Source: Anthoceros angustus (lineage: Eukaryota > Streptophyta > Anthocerotopsida > Anthocerotales > Anthocerotaceae). From it: a DNA stretch of 64,000 nt. The number at the start of each line of letters is the position of its first letter. Position 1 is the stretch's first letter. The translations under genes were made by a program, and so were the position numbers. The stretch covers positions 682,001 through 746,000 of the forward strand of contig VJWM01000108.1 in NCBI GenBank assembly GCA_010909165.1. The letters are read 5' to 3'. A model generated the notes under the pieces. It saw only the letters and a program-made list of their open reading frames with translations. It made no database searches and had not been told where the DNA came from. Shown one piece after another: positions 23,101 to 34,640 of the stretch.

Positions 23101-23210
23101 AGACACCGGCTCGCCTCTTTGAATCGGCAAAACATTCGTCTCACGCATTGTCCGACTCATCGCCGGTGATAAGAGACACCATTTCGTTTCCTCGAGGTGT
23201 ATCGGCACAT
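20120..23210 (-). pseudogene. Transposase-like protein with G-H-T-H-x3-D motif (DUF7869-like)
   Basis: The best frame (21341-20958, -) reads L-D-N-T-C-R, a helical stretch, then V-G-F-L-L-V-G-H-T-H-D-Q-V-D-Q-M-F-S. I associate this combination with a large uncharacterised eukaryotic family, DUF7869, that looks like an RNase-H-fold transposase. The Asp residues would be catalytic, which is inference. Upstream on - (21600-21360) are related pieces (F-E-I-E-G-Q-G-R-R, V-V-G-C-M-V-H-N-Y). A Cys-rich piece lies at 22749-22513 and another frame at 23208-22951. The C-terminal part is 20593-20120. A GC-rich island at 21880-22420 splits the gene, perhaps as an intron. Frameshifts are frequent. Confidence 0.55.
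21880..22420. repeat. GC-rich island with many GCATGC palindromes (1 of 3)
   Basis: At least seven GCATGC hexamers lie in about 540 bases, mostly within GGCATGCCGGCGCC-like contexts. Long frames are open on both strands, a compositional effect of high GC. It interrupts the - strand transposase-like gene. Confidence 0.75.
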
Positions 23211-24272
23211 CAACAACGGAATGAACTTACCACACGGTGGTGATTCAACAAAGACATCCGATCCCCTTGGGAGGCTGGATTTGTGACGACCGCCTTTCTC
23301 CCTCCGACGGGCCACCCACCACACACCTATTCAAGTTCCGGGAGTAGGTGGCAAATACCGCGTATTCCTACATTGTGCGGCGCTGTGTTCTCCTAGCCAA
23401 AAGGAAGACCATCGGTTTCATCCCATGGAACAAAACGCTTAAGCACCATTTCTACGCGTTTGTGACACCTTGCTATTCAAGTCAAACAACACAAAATTGA
23501 ACCACACATAGATCCGCCATTGTGACATTTGGTCTTCAAAGGCATGGAGTGGGTATCAAAGAAAATGACCTTCTAGTAGGGATTGTGCGGGCTTGAGTTA
23601 GGAGGCAAGCGATGGTGCACCATGAGTTCCTTCGCCGTCCCTTCCAAGACCTTCTTCTTCTGCATGAATGAGAAGGACCTTGTTGCACCCACGGACTCCA
23701 TGAACAAGGACCTCCTGCGAGGCGTTAGAACAAACAGGACGTGCAATGACTTTCCACATTCGTAGCGTAAATGATCACCAGGTCGACTTCAGAGAATACC
23801 TCATCCTCGTCCAAGCCATGGATAGAATGCAGCATCTTGGCAGGCTGCCCGACTTAGACGATCGGCAACAGCGGGCAACGAACATCAAGCTTGGAACATA
23901 CCGGATGGGTCTGCAACCACCCGAAAACTCCCCTCTTATTGCCGCCGTCCAACACAGCTGATGCGCTATTCAATTAAGAGGGCATAAGACATGCCACCCA
24001 TCGACTCCACCCACGCGCCATTGCATCGATGGTTCGGTGGCGGCGAGATATCCAGTGAAAATAGATTGCATTTATTGTGATATAAGGTTCGTAATGATCG
24101 AGATAGTGTCATACGGTATAAATAAGACAGGTATTGGGGTTTAAATATTGGCGATGGTCTATATTTTGACACGTCACATTAGGGTTTCTTACGGATGTCC
24201 GCTTCTAAAAGGGTATAACCGAGAGGCCCACATACGCTTTCTTGCGGTGAAGGTGAAGTAGGCTCACGAGCG
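23211..24272. other. Region between the divergent genes, weak coding traces
   Basis: Short frames on both strands (for example 23583-23765 +, 24172-23966 -) match nothing I know. It may hold the first exons of the - strand gene and, near 24180-24270, a shared promoter region for the divergent genes. No clear TATA box. Confidence 0.3.
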
Positions 24273-27200
24273 GTGCGCGGCGTAATCCACAGGAAGCACA
24301 CCATCGCCGCACCTTGGGCGCCAATTAATCCCATCTGGTCGGCGATTGGCGCGGGCCCGCGATCGAGGGCTAGAGGCGCCTCAGCGACGCCGTCGAAGGT
24401 ATTGTGGCAATCGCTACTTTTTGCTCCAACTCACGGCCACGGTGTGTGCGTTGCGATTACGGGCGGTGCGAGATTATGGTGGGCGGCGTAGCAAGAAAGA
24501 CTGCCGGCAGCCGACAACCCCGGGATTGTGGTGAAGGCGAAGAAGGCGCTCGGCCGGAGATGCGTTGCGAATCTCCATTGCGGTGAGCGTTTTCAGGGCA
24601 TGTTGGTGTCAAGAATCCATCTTTTCCCGTGCTTTTTAACTCCTGCAGGTGTTCGAAGGCTGGGTCTCTGAATTCAACAAAGACAGCACCAAAGCGCATG
24701 GAGGAGCAGAGGAGAAGAGTGGAATGTCTCGAGCAAAGAAGAGCACCCAGCCCAATCCATCGCCATACACGTATGAGGAGACAGTGCTACTACGGAGACA
24801 CACAAGCCAGGTTGAGGAAACAGCGGCATTGGACAAAGAATGGTTTCTAACCCAGGCAAGTGAGCCACAGGAAGATGGGGCAATATGGACACCCTTGTTG
24901 AAGTTGTGGGTTACAGGCTACCTGGGGGCGCTGCCCAATCAGCGCTCAAGAGCCGGATGGGTATTGTGGGCAAGTTTGGAGAGGACACATTGCATCCGGA
25001 GGTGCAAGTGCTCTGCACATCAAGACCCTATGGCGTTGATAATTTGCCGCACAGATGATTACAAGGTGTTCCTCTTCGGATAGATGGCTTTCAAGCAAGA
25101 AATGTGAACCAAAGGAGCAATGCAATTTCGAGAAAGCCTACGCTGAAACCAGTCGGTGGCCACTTAGGCCTTCAAATTCACTTCACCTTCCTCCCCATCC
25201 CGATATCCGACATTTCAACACTATGGTTTGCAGCCAGGAAGACTGTTCTACAGATGCCTCTGTGGGGTCATCACAGTCTGTGATTAATCACAGGAGGGAG
25301 ATGTCTTTCCGAAGAACAAGACAGGCACTGCCTGAGTTCGCAATTGAGGACCAGTACCCTCCTCATGTTGATTTGAGCCAGAGCTGGGCCCTTCCGACGA
25401 GGAAGATGGCCCTATACCAGATGTACTCGGACAGTCGGATGCGGACGGGTCCGAAGGGGAAGATGCACAGAAGGAGGCGGATATCATCATGGACTTTGCG
25501 CCGAACCTCCTCAGCCTGCACTATGCCGCGGAGGCCGAGGAGGAGGGAGGCGCGGCATCGGGCGCCCTCCATGCCATGCGTGTGGGCACCCCCAAGTGTC
25601 TTGGTTTTGCCCGGCCGGACAAGCGGTCGAAGGCGCCGGCATGCGGCGCCTGATGCCTTCCATGGGAAAGCGGCGGCGACATATGGAGACGCGGTCTGGG
25701 AGCCAACCAAGGGGGAGTGGGAGCGACATGCAGCGGCCGGGAGGAAGGGGCAGGTGGCATGCACCGTGCCGGCAGCAGTGCGGGCGCGGATGGGCGCCGG
25801 CATGCCGGCCCATCCAGTATTGTTGCGGTGGTGCCCGAGTATCCTCGGATGTTACAGGCGGAAAGCACCTACCGCAGATGTGATCGAGGCGAAGGGGAAC
25901 CAAGCGCATACCATGGGGAGGAAGAAAGGCACAATGATGGGCAAGCCATCCGCCATCCAAGATATTCCTACACTTCATGTGTCGATGAAGAAAGGTTGAG
26001 GCGTGTTGGATGAGGATTATTTGAAGGTTGAGAAGCCGCATATGGGAAGAAAGTGGTTCAAACCGCTTAAGTTGGAATACTTGAGACACCTTCTTTCGAC
26101 TCATGATGCCCGGATCCGAAAAGTGGACGAGGCTTGGACGAACTACCTAGCAGGGGTGATTTCAAAGGGAGAATCGAGGAAGGAGTCTTGCCTCTGCATG
26201 ATTGATCCGGCAATGATATCAAGTCATTGGATTGGCGAAGTTCGGCTAAAAATATGTGATGGGAGTGCTTGGAGGAAACCATACATATGCATGCACACCT
26301 TGCGGACATATCACAGGAAGGCAAGCCTCCGGTGGATTGAGGCTCATGTGTATTGTGGTGACTATTCCGAATGAGAGTCTTAGCCCACAACACCATGTCC
26401 GACAAGAGGCGGAAGATGAATTTTATTGAGCGGTGAGGTATTTGAGAGAGCTGCAAATCGCGAGGGATGGTGTCAACATGACCATGAACGGAAATTCAAC
26501 TTGTACAAGGTGCTTGGTGATCGGCGACGAAGGCCGCGAGAGCGATGCTAGCAGAACAAGGTAGACAACAGGACCCACATTCTATGCATCTCGGTTGGAA
26601 GGCAAAGTGTGGGAATGTGGACAAGATATTCAAAAGTGGGAGTCCATGGAGTTGCTTAACAGAAACATGTTGCAGCAGCAAGAAGAGCAAGGGCAAACGT
26701 AAAGTCACGATGACCAAGGCGGGGGATGGCGCATTGTTGAAGCCTAAAGAGATGCAAGGCAAGCCTTGGAGGAGTTTTCAAGGCATCCCACAGGAAAGTG
26801 GGCAACAAATGTTGATAAGTGCAGAGAAGGTTTGTGAGCTTCGGACCTCAATGGGATGGCGAGGAAATCACCACGAGGAAGAAGTTTCATGTGATTCAGG
26901 TGGCGATGGCCAAGCACTTGGGGTGTGACTCATTCGACCAAGTCTGGCAAGAATATCCTCAACACTCTACGGACGAGGTCATCGCAAGATTTCAGACGGC
27001 GTTTGAGGGAAAGGTAGGTGTCTTTATCCTCCATTATTAGCAGAGAGGCGCGGCATGCGCCACTCTCGCTTTCCTTGAGAGGGGCCTTTGGGCGGCCGGC
27101 ATGCGCGCCCGTCCCATTCGAAGCAGTCGAAGGGCGCCGGCCGGCGCCGGCATGCCGGCGCTCCCGCGCCGTTGCCGAATGGAGCGGCGGGCCGCGCGCC

Positions 27201-28720
27201 CGGTCAGCGATTCTCAAGTCGTGATAGACTTGGAGGACTCATGGGGCATGCGGCGCCCATCCTTCCCTCCCATTCGAGAAGGTCTCTAGAATGAATGGCC
27301 AGGCGCGGCATGCGCCCGCATCATTGCTTCCAAGATATGCCTTTGTCCTGTGAATGTCCTTCCATTGAATGTCCGTTATATTGACATAATCTTTTGTCGT
27401 TTCTGCAAGTAAAGGATGTGGATGACTAAGAAACTACTGATGCTTTTCAAGCTTTTGTGCTTGAAGTGCACACTTGGAAAGGCTTGGAGGATGGCAGAGG
27501 GCTATGGCGGACATGGACATGGAAGAAGGCCCAATCTTTCACGCATTCGACAACAGAGAATATTGTGAAGTACCGAGTTATGGCAAGGGATATCGTTGAC
27601 ATGAGGGGCTTCTGGATTCGAAATACACATTGATGGTCATGGATGTGCCCGAGGATTTAACAAGGGAAAACATGATGTCACTATGGCTGCGGTTGGTACG
27701 GTTTTCCATGCTTTCCATGATATGACAAGTTGCGATGAGATACGGATGATAGTCATGCGGTGTGGAGGAGCACCACACGGTGAGGGAGGCAATGCGAAGT
27801 GGTGCATCGGGAGGGTTGGTGTCATTTGTATGGGACAAGACTAATATGCGAGCGACCTAGGGGCTACGACCATGGAATACATTACAGATTGGGTGGGGCT
27901 TAACGCCAGTGGTGGCCAAAATTTCCATGCTCCCCAATAATGTCCAGGTTCCTTCAACAACGGACGCGGTCATTGGGCATGACATCGCCGTGAAGAAGTC
28001 GCTATACACATCCCTCGATAATTTGGTGGTAATGTATCGAGAGGCCATTGGGCACGATGATGAGAATCATCAAAAACTTCTCGAAGGAGGGAGATTGGAT
28101 TTTAGGCGCGTGTGCGAAGTGGATCGACAACGATGGTCGCTCTCCCTATGCGGTCGGAATTGCATTCGTGGATGTGGACAAAGCGCGCAGAGTTCATACA
28201 TCGGAGGATCCATGGATATGAAGTTTTGCGACGCCGATGAGGAGTTGACCCACGAGCCTCACCGCCGGGTCCAACAACTCTGGGCTAAAGAAGTGACATT
28301 GTCGGAAAAGGTTTGTCACAAGCTCAAGTTGTTTCTTTGGGGTCTTCCAGGCGCCGCAGAGATCCTTGACGCGTTGGGCAGCAAACATTGGACACGTGTG
28401 GCCTCCAATGACAAGCCATCGGGTTGTGGAGGTGGCTCCTCGGACCAGAAATATCATGGAGAGAACGACAACTTTGAAGACCAGATCATGCGCGTCAAGA
28501 CCGTAGAAGTAGTCATGGATAGCGTGTCACGGCGGTGCCAGAGTCCCAATTGTTTTGTGATCCGTGCGGTAGGTAGATTTCTTGTTTCATGGGTTGAAAG
28601 TTTTATGTGTAACGATTTGGAGCAGCGCATGTGGCCTCTTCACCTTCAAAAGCCTTTAACGACTTACGTCCAAAACGCCTATTTCAAGGCAACCACCATA
28701 ACTAGGCGTGTCTCGAACTA
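24273..28720 (+). CDS. Multi-exon gene of inserted element, methyltransferase-like C-terminal half
   Basis: Coding pieces run left to right with plausible introns: GTGAGC at 24583 to CTGCAG at 24648 (66 bp), and AAG/GTAGGT at 27014 to TGCAAG near 27409. An acidic segment (P-S-D-E-E-D-G-P near 25393, read one frame from the longest ORF) is followed by a helical part (26003-26460) and 26750-27013. After the second intron, 27630-27840 reads Y-T-L-M-V-M-D-V-P-E, then a strand-helix region. Near 28020 is N-L-V-V-M-Y-R-E-A-I, then 28089-28190 E-G-D-W-I-L and A-V-G-I-A-F-V-D-V-D-K-A-R. The order (DPPY-like, motif X-like, motif I-like) is that of beta-class DNA amino-methyltransferases. The catalytic residues are not conserved as seen, so this is tentative. 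Several frameshifts. Confidence 0.4.
25535..25845. repeat. GC-rich GCATGC island (2 of 3)
   Basis: Three GCATGC hexamers and GGCGCC-rich sequence. A possible splice acceptor (GTTACAG, 25857) follows it, so it may be intronic to the + strand gene; the donor is not clear. Confidence 0.65.
27040..27325. repeat. GC-rich GCATGC island (3 of 3), inside a likely intron
   Basis: Five GCATGC hexamers in under 300 bases. It lies between a good donor (AAG/GTAGGT, 27014) and a plausible acceptor near 27409, so this one is probably intronic. Confidence 0.7.
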
Positions 28721-28833
28721 ATGCGGTGCATTGAGATGACATAACACCATCCCTTAGAATCAAATCATGCTTAATCATGCATTATAGGTCTTGTCAAGAT
28801 TTGAACATGAGGGTTTGATTTTGGAAGAGGTTT

Positions 28834-28864
28834 GTATATTCGGCCGCTTCAAATATTATGAGTG
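28834..28864 (-). repeat. Right terminal inverted repeat
   Basis: Ends in AATATTATGAGTG, inverse to the left end at 19411. Copia gag resumes within a few bases, at about 28866. Confidence 0.65.
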
Positions 28865-28865
28865 T

Positions 28866-29690
28866 TTGACCTCAGAACTGGCACCAAGCACGGTGCTGGA
28901 TTTTCCGCCTTCTTGGGTTTCTTACGTGAAGTAGCTCGCTGTGAGCTGCTAGCACTTGAGGTATTCATTTACCTCACGGAAGTTAGGCTTCTTTGCCTTT
29001 GCTCGCTTTGTGGTGTAAAAGAGCTGCTGAAGATGCCTCGTTAGTTCCTCTTGTTGCTTCTTCGGAGAAGAGCTCCCACTAACTCACAGCGTTGTTTGTG
29101 GAAGAGTAACTGCACCTTTAGCTAGTTTCGTACAAGTCAAGGCATTGTAGGGCGTCACAAAGTGTGACCATGACTGGGAGTGACATCATGAAGTACAATG
29201 TGAGTAAATCATCCTTGAGAGGTCCGAAGCGCTCTCTAACTTAGAAACCAGTGTTCTAAAGAGTCCAAGATGTTTTTCAATTGTATCTCCATCTCTCATT
29301 TTGCGATTCGAACATTGCAAGTCGCGAGTCGACTGTGTATTTGTGCTGCGTCTGATCTTGAAGCCTAGACCATATCTCAGCTGAAGTCTTGCATCCAGAG
29401 GTTTGTCTTAGCATGTCGGAGGTCAACCCACTCCGGATCAGGTACATGGCGCTTCATCCCTAATATATTGTCCATGCATCCACGATTCTTCTTTTCTAGA
29501 AGGAAGGAGTGAGTCATAGTACAATGGCGAAACTTGTCCTCCCTTTGGCCGGCTTCCATAGCGCTTGTTTTGTAGTGCTCCTGCATCCGCAACCTAGATA
29601 TCATAATCTGCTCCCCAAATGTCCTTTTCCTTGAAGCCATCTCCACCAAGGTTAGTGTTTGGCTCACCATGTTTAGGATTTTGTAGGTCC
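28866..29690 (-). pseudogene. Copy 0 copia gag, most of the protein
   Basis: A long frame (29670-29377, -) gives the N-terminal part: W-V-D-L-R-H-A-K-T and a helical region. The next part, D-T-I-E-K-H-L-G-F-F-R (about 29230-29300), is the copia-type capsid domain (UBN2). The zinc knuckle lies at the left edge (28870-28910) and is cut by the inserted element. The ATG near 29670 is the first in frame after the leader. Confidence 0.75.
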
Positions 29691-30828
29691 TTCCTACGTT
29701 AGGAATTTTATGGTCGTTAGACTAATGCTCTGTCGACCTAACTTGTGCGGTCAACAGGGCTAATGGTTCAAGGGTATCTAAGATGCTATTGATGCATCAA
29801 AGATAGGCTAAATCGCCGTTTTACAAAGGGTTAGCATGTCCAGTACATGTAGGTTGATGTGCTGCATTTGAACTCTGTTTGCAATCCTTTGTTTTCTAAT
29901 CTCCCACATTAAATGCATAGGTGGAGCAAGAGGGACATGAATTTGGAGCATCAAATGTTTTTATTTGTTTTATTTGCACGCTTATATGCAACACCCCTGG
30001 AGGCTGGGTTAGCAAGTAAAGCGGGCTTTAACAATGTAAGCAACTTGAAGTCCAAATGTCCTATCTGCTCTTTCAGATCTTGTAAGTCTACACTGACAGC
30101 AGCACGTTTCTGACTGATGTTTTGAAAACGTCTATCAACATGTTGCTGGTGTGCTTCAATTCTGGCATTTAACTGTGATACACTTGTGTGTGGTGCGACA
30201 TGTGTGGTTAGGAAACCCGATTACACTATCGAATGCTCAACACGCACTCTGAAGATTGTTAGGGTTTCTAGGTGGAGGGGCAAACACCAGATGGCGCTGT
30301 TCAGGGAAGAGAGTATCAATCAATGTGTTGAATGACTGGCTTACTTCAAGAGCAAGTGCGGGCTGATTTTGCGTCAACTATCCATTCTGTGTTGGTGGGA
30401 GTGTTTGCAATGCTCTTGCTCCTTGCCCTCCGCGCGATTCACGTGGAATGCGCTCGGGCGTGGCTGCCATTGTTGCCCGTCCAATAGATTGGCCATTCAT
30501 TTGGCTAGGATTTGTGTTTTAGAATTTTCGAGAACCATTTTTGTAATTCTATATGATTTTATATAAAGATTTTGCCAATTGGTTGTTCTAGTATTTTAGT
30601 GTCAAATTGCTTCACGCAATCGACAGTACTAGGATGCACTCTAGAAATGCAAATTTTCTAAATAAAAATCAAGAAAAGAAACTACAAGTTGGTTTCTTGA
30701 TCATTTTCTTGTTTTCTCATTAGAAAATTATTTTCTAAACAAGAAACAAACACAAACACATATTTGTGCACATCTAGATGTGCCCAATTTAATGTGCATT
30801 CTCATGAATGCAATCTATGCCCTGCATG
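29691..30828 (-). other. Copy 0 leader between PBS and gag, about 1.1 kb
   Basis: No gene recognised. The leader is unusually long for copia and is shared by all copies. Near 30660-30750 an imperfect inverted repeat (CAAGAAAAGAAAC / GTTTCTTGATCATTTTCTTG) could fold in the RNA. The most intact copy of this region. Confidence 0.6.
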
Positions 30829-30840
30829 GCTCTGATACCA
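30829..30840 (-). other. Primer-binding site of copy 0, perfect
   Basis: GCTCTGATACCA, the reverse complement of TGGTATCAGAGC (initiator-Met type). It directly adjoins the LTR and fixes the - orientation of the array. Confidence 0.9.
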
Positions 30841-31072
30841 TAACAAAATATGTAATGGGTGCAGATCAATTAACATATTATTAATTACATTGTATATATG
30901 TGTATATAAGGAAAAACAAGTATATGAAAGCGAGAACTAGGCTTAACTCAATGATGAAAAGGCATGACTCTTTGCTAAAGGACGTAACCCTAATGAAAGG
31001 GTAAGTAAGCTAAATGAAATCTAAGTGCACACTCTATATATGTAGATATAACTAAACCGTAATAACTCAACA
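30841..31072 (-). mobile_element. LTR shared by copies 0 and A (232 bp)
   Basis: Read on -, it begins TGTTGAGTTATT (31072) and ends TTTTGTTA (30841), next to the PBS. TATATACA near 30900 and ATATATAGAG near 31040 are TATA-like. The purine-rich AATGGAGATAGTAG just outside its 5' edge on - would be the polypurine tract of copy A. Confidence 0.8.
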
Positions 31073-31079
31073 CTACTAT

Positions 31080-31320
31080 CTCCATTATGGCAGCTGGCCG
31101 ACAATGGCTGGCCAAAATCAAAATGGCGCCTAACCCGATAATGGCTGGCCATACAATGGTTGGCCACAATGGTCGGGCCACAATGGCTGGCCATACAATG
31201 GCTGGCATACAATGTCGGGGACAATGGCTGCCATACACACACAAAATCAAGAATGCCTAACGCCATAATAGTTGGCCCAACAATGGTCGGGTTATACAGC
31301 CATATGAATGGCCCATAAAG
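31080..31320. repeat. Minisatellite of copy A, shortest
   Basis: Roughly 15 units of ACAATGGCTGGCC(AT/CG), 15 bp each, some truncated. About a quarter of the length seen in copies 0 and D. Confidence 0.85.
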
Positions 31321-32235
31321 CGGCATGTACAACATGTACCATCGGGAGGCGACTTGCTTGTGGGTGTAGAGGCACCGCTCATAATAAGAACACTTAAGAA
31401 AATGCCAAAGAGCGTGACGATTAGTATTAGAGCGCCCCGCGCGACTTTTTTCTAGGCCGACTGTGTAAGGGCTGGGATTAATGGAGTGCGTGTTCAGTGG
31501 CACGCCTCCGCACATTTGAATGGACGTGTTCATCATCCCCCACCAAATTTAAAATACCCTCCCCTTCCTCCCTGCCTCCCACCTAGCCCCTTGCTAGTCC
31601 ACCAAATTTATAACTTTGCTTACATTTTACAATGTTGCTTATACTAACGCAATCTACAACATGGGAGCCACATCATCGATCCTTATAAATGAACTCTAAT
31701 CATATTTTTGAAATCAATACCAATAATAAAGACTTTTGAAGAAATAAAGATCAAATATCAAATTTTGAGAAAGATTTTACAATGTAATCTACAACAAGGA
31801 GACGTCATCAATCCACCGCTGCAAATGGTCTTCAATAATATTTTTGTGATTAATAACAATAATAAAGAGTTTAAAAAATGAAGAACACATTTCGAGAAAA
31901 ATATTTTACAACGTAATCTACAACAAGGAGCCACATCATCAATCGCTGATATATATTACCTCAAATCATATTTTTGATTAATAATAAAAAGAGTTTTAAG
32001 AATAAAGAATACATTTTGAGAAAAATATTTTACAATGTAATCTATAACAAGGAAGCCACATCATCAATTGCTATTGTAAATGGCTTCAATCATATTTTTT
32101 GATTAATGATGATAAAATATTTTTGAAGAAATAAAGATCAAAATTTGAGAAAAAGGCTTTACAACGTAATCATACAACAAGGGCGCCTAACGCCTGACAA
32201 TGGCTGGCCCGACGATGGCTGGCCCGATGAGGAGG
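31321..32235. repeat. Copy A non-coding region, AT-rich subrepeats
   Basis: Subrepeat starts (TTTTACAA or equivalent) are at 31625, 31775, 31904, 32028 and 32157, spacings 124-150 bp. Before them lies the conserved CATGTACAACATGTAC near 31323. Sequence is almost identical to the other copies. Confidence 0.8.
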
Positions 32236-33620
32236 TTGCGCTGTAAGTCATTAGCAAAATTGCTTCATCCCTCTCATCATTTCTGTGTTCTTCTTCCTGC
32301 AGAGCAATCTCAAAGCAAGTCGTGAAAAGGACGCTGAAGAGCAGAGGTCGAAATCCTCCTGTAGTGGGAACAGCTCCCACTTGCGCCAAGTCCGGCTTTC
32401 ATCAAAGGTGACATCGCGTGTAGACCACCTTGTTCTCGAGGTACGCTAAAAGCTTGTAAGCTTTTATACCTTCGATGTATCCTATCATAAGGAATTTCTT
32501 GGCCTTAGCAACTAACTTGGTTCTCTTGGCCTTAGGAATGAAAGCGTAAGCTATGCAACCAAGGTTCAAGATGAAGGATAGCTGGTTTTCGCAAAGAAAG
32601 CTTCATAACCGCCCTAAGATCGGTGGCAACTGCTGCAAAATAGTATGAGGGCCTCAGCCATGGGAGTGGCGCGGAGGTGGAACAAGGAAGAAACCATCTC
32701 TCGCAGCAAATTCCCGCCTACACCATTTGTTGTGGTGTGTATACGATCAGTAAGTTGTCGCCCCTATCCCTCATCCGCACAATAGGCTGAAATTGTTTGA
32801 TGTGAATTCACCACCATTGTCGAGCGGAGGGTTTTCACGCTTTCCACCCATCTCTCCAGATACTTCATGTAGTCTTTAAATAGGAGAAGTATTCACTTTG
32901 GCTTTAATATAAGCCATGACAACCGGGTCTTGTCTGCGTGAATGTTAGGAAATATACGCCACCACCAATTGAGGGTGAAAGTGGCCCACATATGTCGCAG
33001 GACGAGCTCAAGAACGTGAAGCCCCAGTGAGGAGCTTGGTTCTTGAAGGCTGCTTGATGACGCTTGACAAGACAGTGCTTCACAAAGTGGTAAGGGTGGC
33101 AAACCGCCAATTTTTCCATCACCATACATGTCACTAGCTAGTTTCGTAACTTGGCAATCGTGAGGGTGACCTAAACGTGCATGCCATAACCTAGCTTTTT
33201 CTATCTGCTTTGCAGCGCTTTGTAGTTGTCTCTGAAGACTTAGAAGCTAAGTGTGTTCTGGCATCACTGCTGTGTGTGTGTGCAAACGGAATATATCATG
33301 GTCTGCGGAACCATAAGCTATTACTTTTCGATGATCAAATGCATCGATGATCCTACATTCTGTGGGAGTGAACAGGATATGACTGTTGTTATCCATGTTG
33401 AGCTTCCTAACAGAGATGAGGTTCCTAGTCATTTGTGGACATGATACACATGTGAGTAAGAGTGTGATCCAAGGAACTGGAATTTTCACCGTGCCTATTC
33501 CTCGGAGACACAAGTGATCTATCGTCACCCGTAAACGAATCGATCTTTAGCTGGTCTATATGTGACGCACGCGCTTTATCGAAACTAATGCTGCAGCACT
33601 GTATCAAGGTACCACTCATG
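32236..33620 (-). pseudogene. Copy A copia protease-integrase, best-preserved copy
   Basis: Read on -: H-E-W-Y-L-D-T (33619-33601) is the protease active-site region; then N-L-I-S-V-R-K-L-N-M (about 33420). The pre-integrase segment W-H-A-R-L-G-H is near 33165, then a frame (33134-32904) with I-C-G-P-L and I-G-G-G-V-Y-F-L-T-F. That frame includes the first part of the integrase core. D-N-G-G-E-F at about 32798-32825 gives the second catalytic Asp. A C-terminal Glu-rich tail ends near 32260. RT and RNase H, which should follow integrase, are absent. Confidence 0.8.
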
Positions 33621-34640
33621 TATTGGTCTCCCTTGTGTGTTTGTTGACAGACATGTGGGGTTAGCAACAGGATGAGCAAACTCCCTAGTCCCTACCGTCA
33701 GGGCTGAAGGGGAAGCTTGCTTTTTCACCATGGCGTGTGTCTCAAAAGTGGAGTTGCCCTCCTTGCGAGGTACCCCGGACTGCTTCTTTCGACACTTGCT
33801 TTCCCAATGACCTGGAATCTGGCACCAGTGGCATTTTCCAGTCTTCTTGGGTTTCTTCTATGAAGTAGCTCATGGAGTCGCTAGCACTTGAGGTATTTTC
33901 TCAAGTTAGGCTTGCGCCTTTGTTTCGCTTTGTGGTGTAAGAGCCGCTTGCCACAAGATGCCTTAGTTCCTCTTGTTGCTTCTTCCCGAGAAGAGCTCTC
34001 ACTAACTCGAAAACGTTGTTTGGGGAAGGGTAAAGCCTGCAGCCTTAGCTAGTTTCTGGCCCTGAAGCTGCGAAGCGTTGTAGGACGTCACAAAGTGTGA
34101 CCATGACTCTGGGAGTGACATCATGAAATACAATGTGAGTAAATCATGCTTGACAGATTCCTGAGAAGCGCTCTCTAGCTTAGAAACCAGTGTTCTAAAG
34201 AATCCAAGATGTTTTTCAATTGTATCTCCGTCTCTCGTTTTGCAGTTCTGAACATTGTGAAGTGCTGCCGTCTGACTTGTGGTATTTGTGCCTGCGTACA
34301 GATCTTGAAGCCTGGACCATATCTCAGGTGAAGTCTTGCATCCAGAGGTCTGTCTGAGCATGTCAGAGGTCAACCACTCCTGGATCGTGCACATGGCACT
34401 TCATCCCTAATATATTGTCCATGCATCCCGATTCTTCTTTTCGAATAGAAGGAGTGGAGCCGTACAATGGCGGAAACTTGTCCTCCCTTTGGCCAGCTTC
34501 CATAGCTGCTTGTTTTGTAGTGCTCCCATCCGCATAACCTAGATATCATAATCTCCCCAAATCGTCCTTTTCCTTGAAGCCATCTCCACCAAGGTTAGTG
34601 TTTACCTGCATGTTTAGGATTTTGTAGGTCCTTCCTAGTC
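33621..34640 (-). pseudogene. Copy A copia gag with zinc knuckle
   Basis: The frame 34394-34002 (-) covers the capsid domain (UBN2): I-W-S-R-L-Q-D-L-Y-A-G-T, G-D-T-I-E-K-H-L-G-F-F-R-T-L-V-S-K-L, and S-L-P-E-S-W. The CCHC knuckle C-H-W-C-Q-I-P-G-H-W-E-S-K-C is read at about 33845-33795. The N-terminus (34394-34600) lies in another frame after an indel. Gag would form the particle; the intact knuckle spacing (C-x2-C-x4-H-x4-C) makes this the reference copy. Confidence 0.8.

Larger units (their letters stand above)
19411..28864. mobile_element. 9.45-kb inserted element with CACT-type inverted ends
   Basis: Comparison with copy A shows that copia gag is interrupted exactly here: 19400 and 28868 are neighbours in the uninterrupted copy. 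The two ends are imperfect inverted repeats of about 30 bp that begin CACTG and CACTC and share TAATATTTG. A start in CACT(A/G) is typical of CACTA-type DNA transposons. A 3-bp target duplication is not evident (CAA left, TTT right). Inside are two divergent gene regions, on - (20.1-23.2 kb) and on + (24.3-28.7 kb), and three GCATGC-rich islands. The superfamily is uncertain. Confidence 0.65.

Noticed and set aside
25055-25999. Single 314-residue + frame as one exon
   Set aside because: Its middle is the GC island, and the acidic stretch typical of real protein is read in another frame, so the long ORF is a composite.
29755-29785. GGTTCAAGGGT looking like a tRNA T-arm
   Set aside because: No acceptor stem, anticodon arm or A box at a suitable distance; the sequence is element leader.
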